Source: Desulfurococcales archaeon (GTDB lineage Archaea; Thermoproteota; Thermoprotei_A; Sulfolobales; WAQK01). Taken from it: DNA of 64,000 nucleotides. Within the stretch, counting starts at the first letter, position 1, and the number at the start of each line of letters is the position of its first letter. A model generated the notes under the pieces. It was not told where the DNA came from, searched no databases, and was given only the letters and a program-made list of their open reading frames with translations. The position numbers were made by a program, and so were the translations under genes. Positions 61,904 through 64,000 of the stretch are shown piece by piece. Where the stretch lies: contig JALWQH010000002.1 in the NCBI GenBank assembly GCA_027083135.1, positions 35,674 to 99,673 of the forward strand, read 5' to 3'.

Positions 61904-62009
61904 GTTTCATCCCCCTCTTACCTCGACATGTGGTTAAGGGGGGATTATAAGTATCAATGAACTCAAGCCTCATGCAGCTTGGCAAACACTTGGAAAATAT
62001 GAGGCGGAT

Positions 62010-62020
62010 GCTTAAAAACG
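62010..62020 (+). promoter_or_regulatory. Probable TATA element of the zinc-ribbon pair
   Basis: gcttaaaaacg is a T/A-rich element in an otherwise mixed stretch, about 60 bases before the ATG at 62082, with a GGAGGG ribosome site near 62067. It would serve both zinc-ribbon genes. Confidence 0.35.
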
Positions 62021-62081
62021 CTCAAAGCCTATAAGTACGGCAGGCCTGCTCTTCGACCAGCAGCTGAGGAGGGCTTCAGAC

Positions 62082-63038
62082 ATGAGCGGTGAAGCGGGAT
62101 TCAGATGCGAGCGGTGCGGAGCGCCCCTAGACGTCTCCCCTGAGACTATTATAGCTATATGCCCTTACTGCGGGTATCCTAACCATATAAGCGGTACAAT
62201 CGATGTAGGCGATATATGGATCATACCCAGTAAGACGCAGGCAGAGATTCTGAGAGCGTTTCAGGATAGGGTTAGGAGAGACATAGATATGAGGATGATA
62301 GCTAAGGATCTCGAAATATTCGATGTTGAAGGCTACTATGCTCCATACTGGGTTGGCAGGATCCCTGTGAAGGGGTACGTCGAGTACTACCGCTGGGAGA
62401 CTGAGACTCGGGGAAAACAGACTGTGAGGAGGAAGAAACACTATAGAGGGCATTTCGATAAAACCTTGGTTGTACCCCTATCAGCCCGTAGACAAGTAGC
62501 GGAGTTCGGGGTTAAAGAGGCTGTAAAGCATTTCCTATCAACGGAGCCTAAAGCCAGGAGACTCGCTGATCTAAGCAGGGAGGAGTGGGAGAAAATCAAG
62601 ATAACCATACTTAACACGGAGCTTGATAGAAGCGAGGCTGAGAAAATCGTTAGGGAGGATGCATGCGACCATATGAGAAACTACTATGCATCAACGGCTG
62701 ATGGCATAGAGTTCTTCAACTGTGATTCAGGGGAACCCGAGCAGCTAAGGCTGATCCTCCTACCCCTCTGGACAGTATACTACAAGTATAAGAACGCTGT
62801 ATACAGGGTAGTGTTCACAGGCTGGGATGCTAGAGACGTGGCTGCAACCGAGCCTGTAACCCTTATCAGGAAGGCAGCCTACCTTGCAGGCGCTGCTGCA
62901 GGCCCCTTCATAGCTGCTGCGGGCTTCATGTCACACAGCGTCAACACTATTATAGGCGCCCTAATAGTAGGAGTGATCCTTAGCTACGGCTCGGCCCAAG
63001 CACTGCTTCGGGGAGCCAGGGTTGAAAGAGGTGGGTAG
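62082..63038 (+). CDS. Zinc-ribbon protein with C-terminal membrane helices
   Basis: 318 residues: a zinc ribbon with CERCGAPL and CPYCGYPN at the N-terminus (first cysteine about residue 9), a long soluble middle (YYAPYWVGRIPVKGYVEYYR) and two C-terminal transmembrane helices (about 265-310). A similar protein follows immediately. Proteins with this plan occur in crenarchaea and remain without function. The next gene starts two bases after the stop. Confidence 0.65.
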   Translation: MSGEAGFRCERCGAPLDVSPETIIAICPYCGYPNHISGTIDVGDIWIIPSKTQAEILRAFQDRVRRDIDMRMIAKDLEIFDVEGYYAPYWVGRIPVKGYVEYYRWETETRGKQTVRRKKHYRGHFDKTLVVPLSARRQVAEFGVKEAVKHFLSTEPKARRLADLSREEWEKIKITILNTELDRSEAEKIVREDACDHMRNYYASTADGIEFFNCDSGEPEQLRLILLPLWTVYYKYKNAVYRVVFTGWDARDVAATEPVTLIRKAAYLAGAAAGPFIAAAGFMSHSVNTIIGALIVGVILSYGSAQALLRGARVERGG

Positions 63039-63040
63039 CG

Positions 63041-64000
63041 GTGGCTGAGGCTGCTGGAAATAAGGTTATCTGCCCTAGATGCGGAGCCGAGGTTGAAGCA
63101 AACGCTCCAGGCACCGTGCAGTGCAGTAAATGCGGCTACGCATTCACTGTGACAAGCATCAGGTGCCCTAGCTGCGGCTCCCCGTTCCTCATGCCTGAGG
63201 AGGCAGGCGCAGCAATATGCCCTAGCTGCGGCTCCAAGATCGCCAAGTGCCCTAGCTGCGGTGCACCCTTCAAAATACCTGCAACTGTTGAAACAGCCAC
63301 CTGCCCCTACTGCGGCACAACGTTTAAAGCTATTCTAAGCAGGGCTGAAGTGTCCGAGCAACAACACTTCTTCTTCCCGCTGGATACACGGGATCCTGTT
63401 GACCTACTCCTAAGGTTTCTTTCAAGAGAATATGGGGCACCGCCTGACCTCAAGGAGAATGCAGGCGTGGAGACACGTCTCCTCCACTATGTGCCCGTAT
63501 ACTTCTACTATATTCACGGCGTCGGCGAAGGCGTGGATAAAAAGTCTAGGAGATTCAGGGTGGAGGAGGTGCGCTTCATAGGGATACCTGCAGTCAATAA
63601 TGAGGCCGGCAGGCTGCTTAAAGGCTATCCCTTCCCCATTAGGGGTAAGAGGTTCTTCGAGGAACGCTTTGTTAGGAGGGGCCGCTACTATGAGCCCGAA
63701 CTCTCCAAGGATGAGGCAGACAAGACTGCTGAGAACATGCTTGAAGACCTGCTGAGAAGAGAGGCTGAAGAGTCATGCGAGAAGCTTGCATCCTTCACTG
63801 TGACTAAAGCTGAGGTCAGCTACAGGGGCCTCGTACACTACCCTGTATGGGAGATACACTACACCTATAATGGGGAAAGCTACAGGGGCTTCGTCGACGG
63901 GGCTGATGGGAGAGTCATAATAGCATGGTATCCTCAGACAAGGCATGCAAGAGAAGCTGCGACAGGTATGGGTTTAGGCATGCTTGGAATAGGAATACTT
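63041..64000 (+). CDS. Multi-zinc-ribbon protein, partial (runs off the window)
   Basis: GTG at 63041 and 320 codons open to the window end, with no stop. The first 105 residues have five CxxC pairs: CPRCGAEV, CSKCGYAF, CPSCGSPF, CPSCGSKI, then CPSCGAPF and CPYCGTTF, giving three likely zinc ribbons. The rest resembles the upstream protein (HYVPVYFYYIHGVGEG, then HYPVWEIHYTYNG), and a glycine-rich hydrophobic stretch begins at the edge. It is the paralogue and probable operon partner of the preceding gene. Confidence 0.8.
   Translation, partial: MAEAAGNKVICPRCGAEVEANAPGTVQCSKCGYAFTVTSIRCPSCGSPFLMPEEAGAAICPSCGSKIAKCPSCGAPFKIPATVETATCPYCGTTFKAILSRAEVSEQQHFFFPLDTRDPVDLLLRFLSREYGAPPDLKENAGVETRLLHYVPVYFYYIHGVGEGVDKKSRRFRVEEVRFIGIPAVNNEAGRLLKGYPFPIRGKRFFEERFVRRGRYYEPELSKDEADKTAENMLEDLLRREAEESCEKLASFTVTKAEVSYRGLVHYPVWEIHYTYNGESYRGFVDGADGRVIIAWYPQTRHAREAATGMGLGMLGIGIL

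Overview
The window looks like chromosomal DNA of a thermophilic archaeon of the Thermoproteota (crenarchaeal type, perhaps Desulfurococcales or Acidilobales; the order is a guess). The evidence is the gene content: archaeal primase large subunit PriL, an archaeal Lhr-type helicase, diphthamide synthase Dph6, a two-gene GMP synthase, a beta-RFAP-synthase-like GHMP enzyme, many VapBC toxin-antitoxin pairs, TldD/TldE and DUF763. Coding is dense, AGG and ATA codons dominate, GTG and TTG starts are common, and some genes have short A/T-rich promoters while others have GGAGG-type ribosome sites. I saw no rRNA, tRNA, CRISPR array or intact insertion sequence.

Layout. 0-9 kb: housekeeping and small metabolic genes (AlaX fragment, cupin, HAD, dCTP deaminase, class II amidotransferase, Dph6, thioredoxin reductase, DMT permease). 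9-18 kb: Lhr helicase, the TldD/TldE pair, an MBL-fold protein, an orphan N6-adenine-type DNA methyltransferase, a Nudix hydrolase and two divergent ribbon-helix-helix regulators. 18.4-20 kb: a compact disulfide-forming cluster (membrane thioredoxin with CPAC, VKOR, soluble CPAC protein). 20-24.4 kb: PriL, DUF763, ROK sugar kinase and a diaminopentanoate-dehydrogenase-like enzyme. 24.4-25.6 kb: a VapBC pair behind a long perfect palindrome. 25.7-34.4 kb: a minus-strand run with thiolase plus a DUF35-SDR fusion, the beta-RFAP-like protein, an iron-siderophore/cobalamin type ABC transporter, a methyltransferase and PncB. 34.5-36.4 kb: a maltokinase-like kinase and a YjbQ protein.

36.4-44.6 kb is an accessory region with toxin-antitoxin modules in all states: intact UPF0175/DUF3368, AbrB/PIN and VapB/VapC pairs; two antitoxins whose PIN toxins are broken; a frameshifted antitoxin; and a lone DUF433. 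One broken vapC is split by about 350 bases that include a hairpin-rich stretch resembling the 3' end of an IS200/IS605-type tnpB element. A GNAT enzyme and a nucleoside phosphorylase sit among them.

44.8-51.3 kb: thioredoxin, DUF1152, secreted proteins including a large beta-propeller protein, a DtxR/MntR regulator, and the two GMP synthase subunits. 51.3-60.7 kb: the most intriguing metabolic locus, AroM, an M29-peptidase-like protein, DUF917 and DUF1177 facing a complete OppABCDF peptide-type transporter; I infer an uptake and processing pathway for a peptide-like or cyclic compound. 60.7-64 kb: an IMP dehydrogenase lacking CBS domains, then two adjacent zinc-ribbon proteins, the last cut by the window end.
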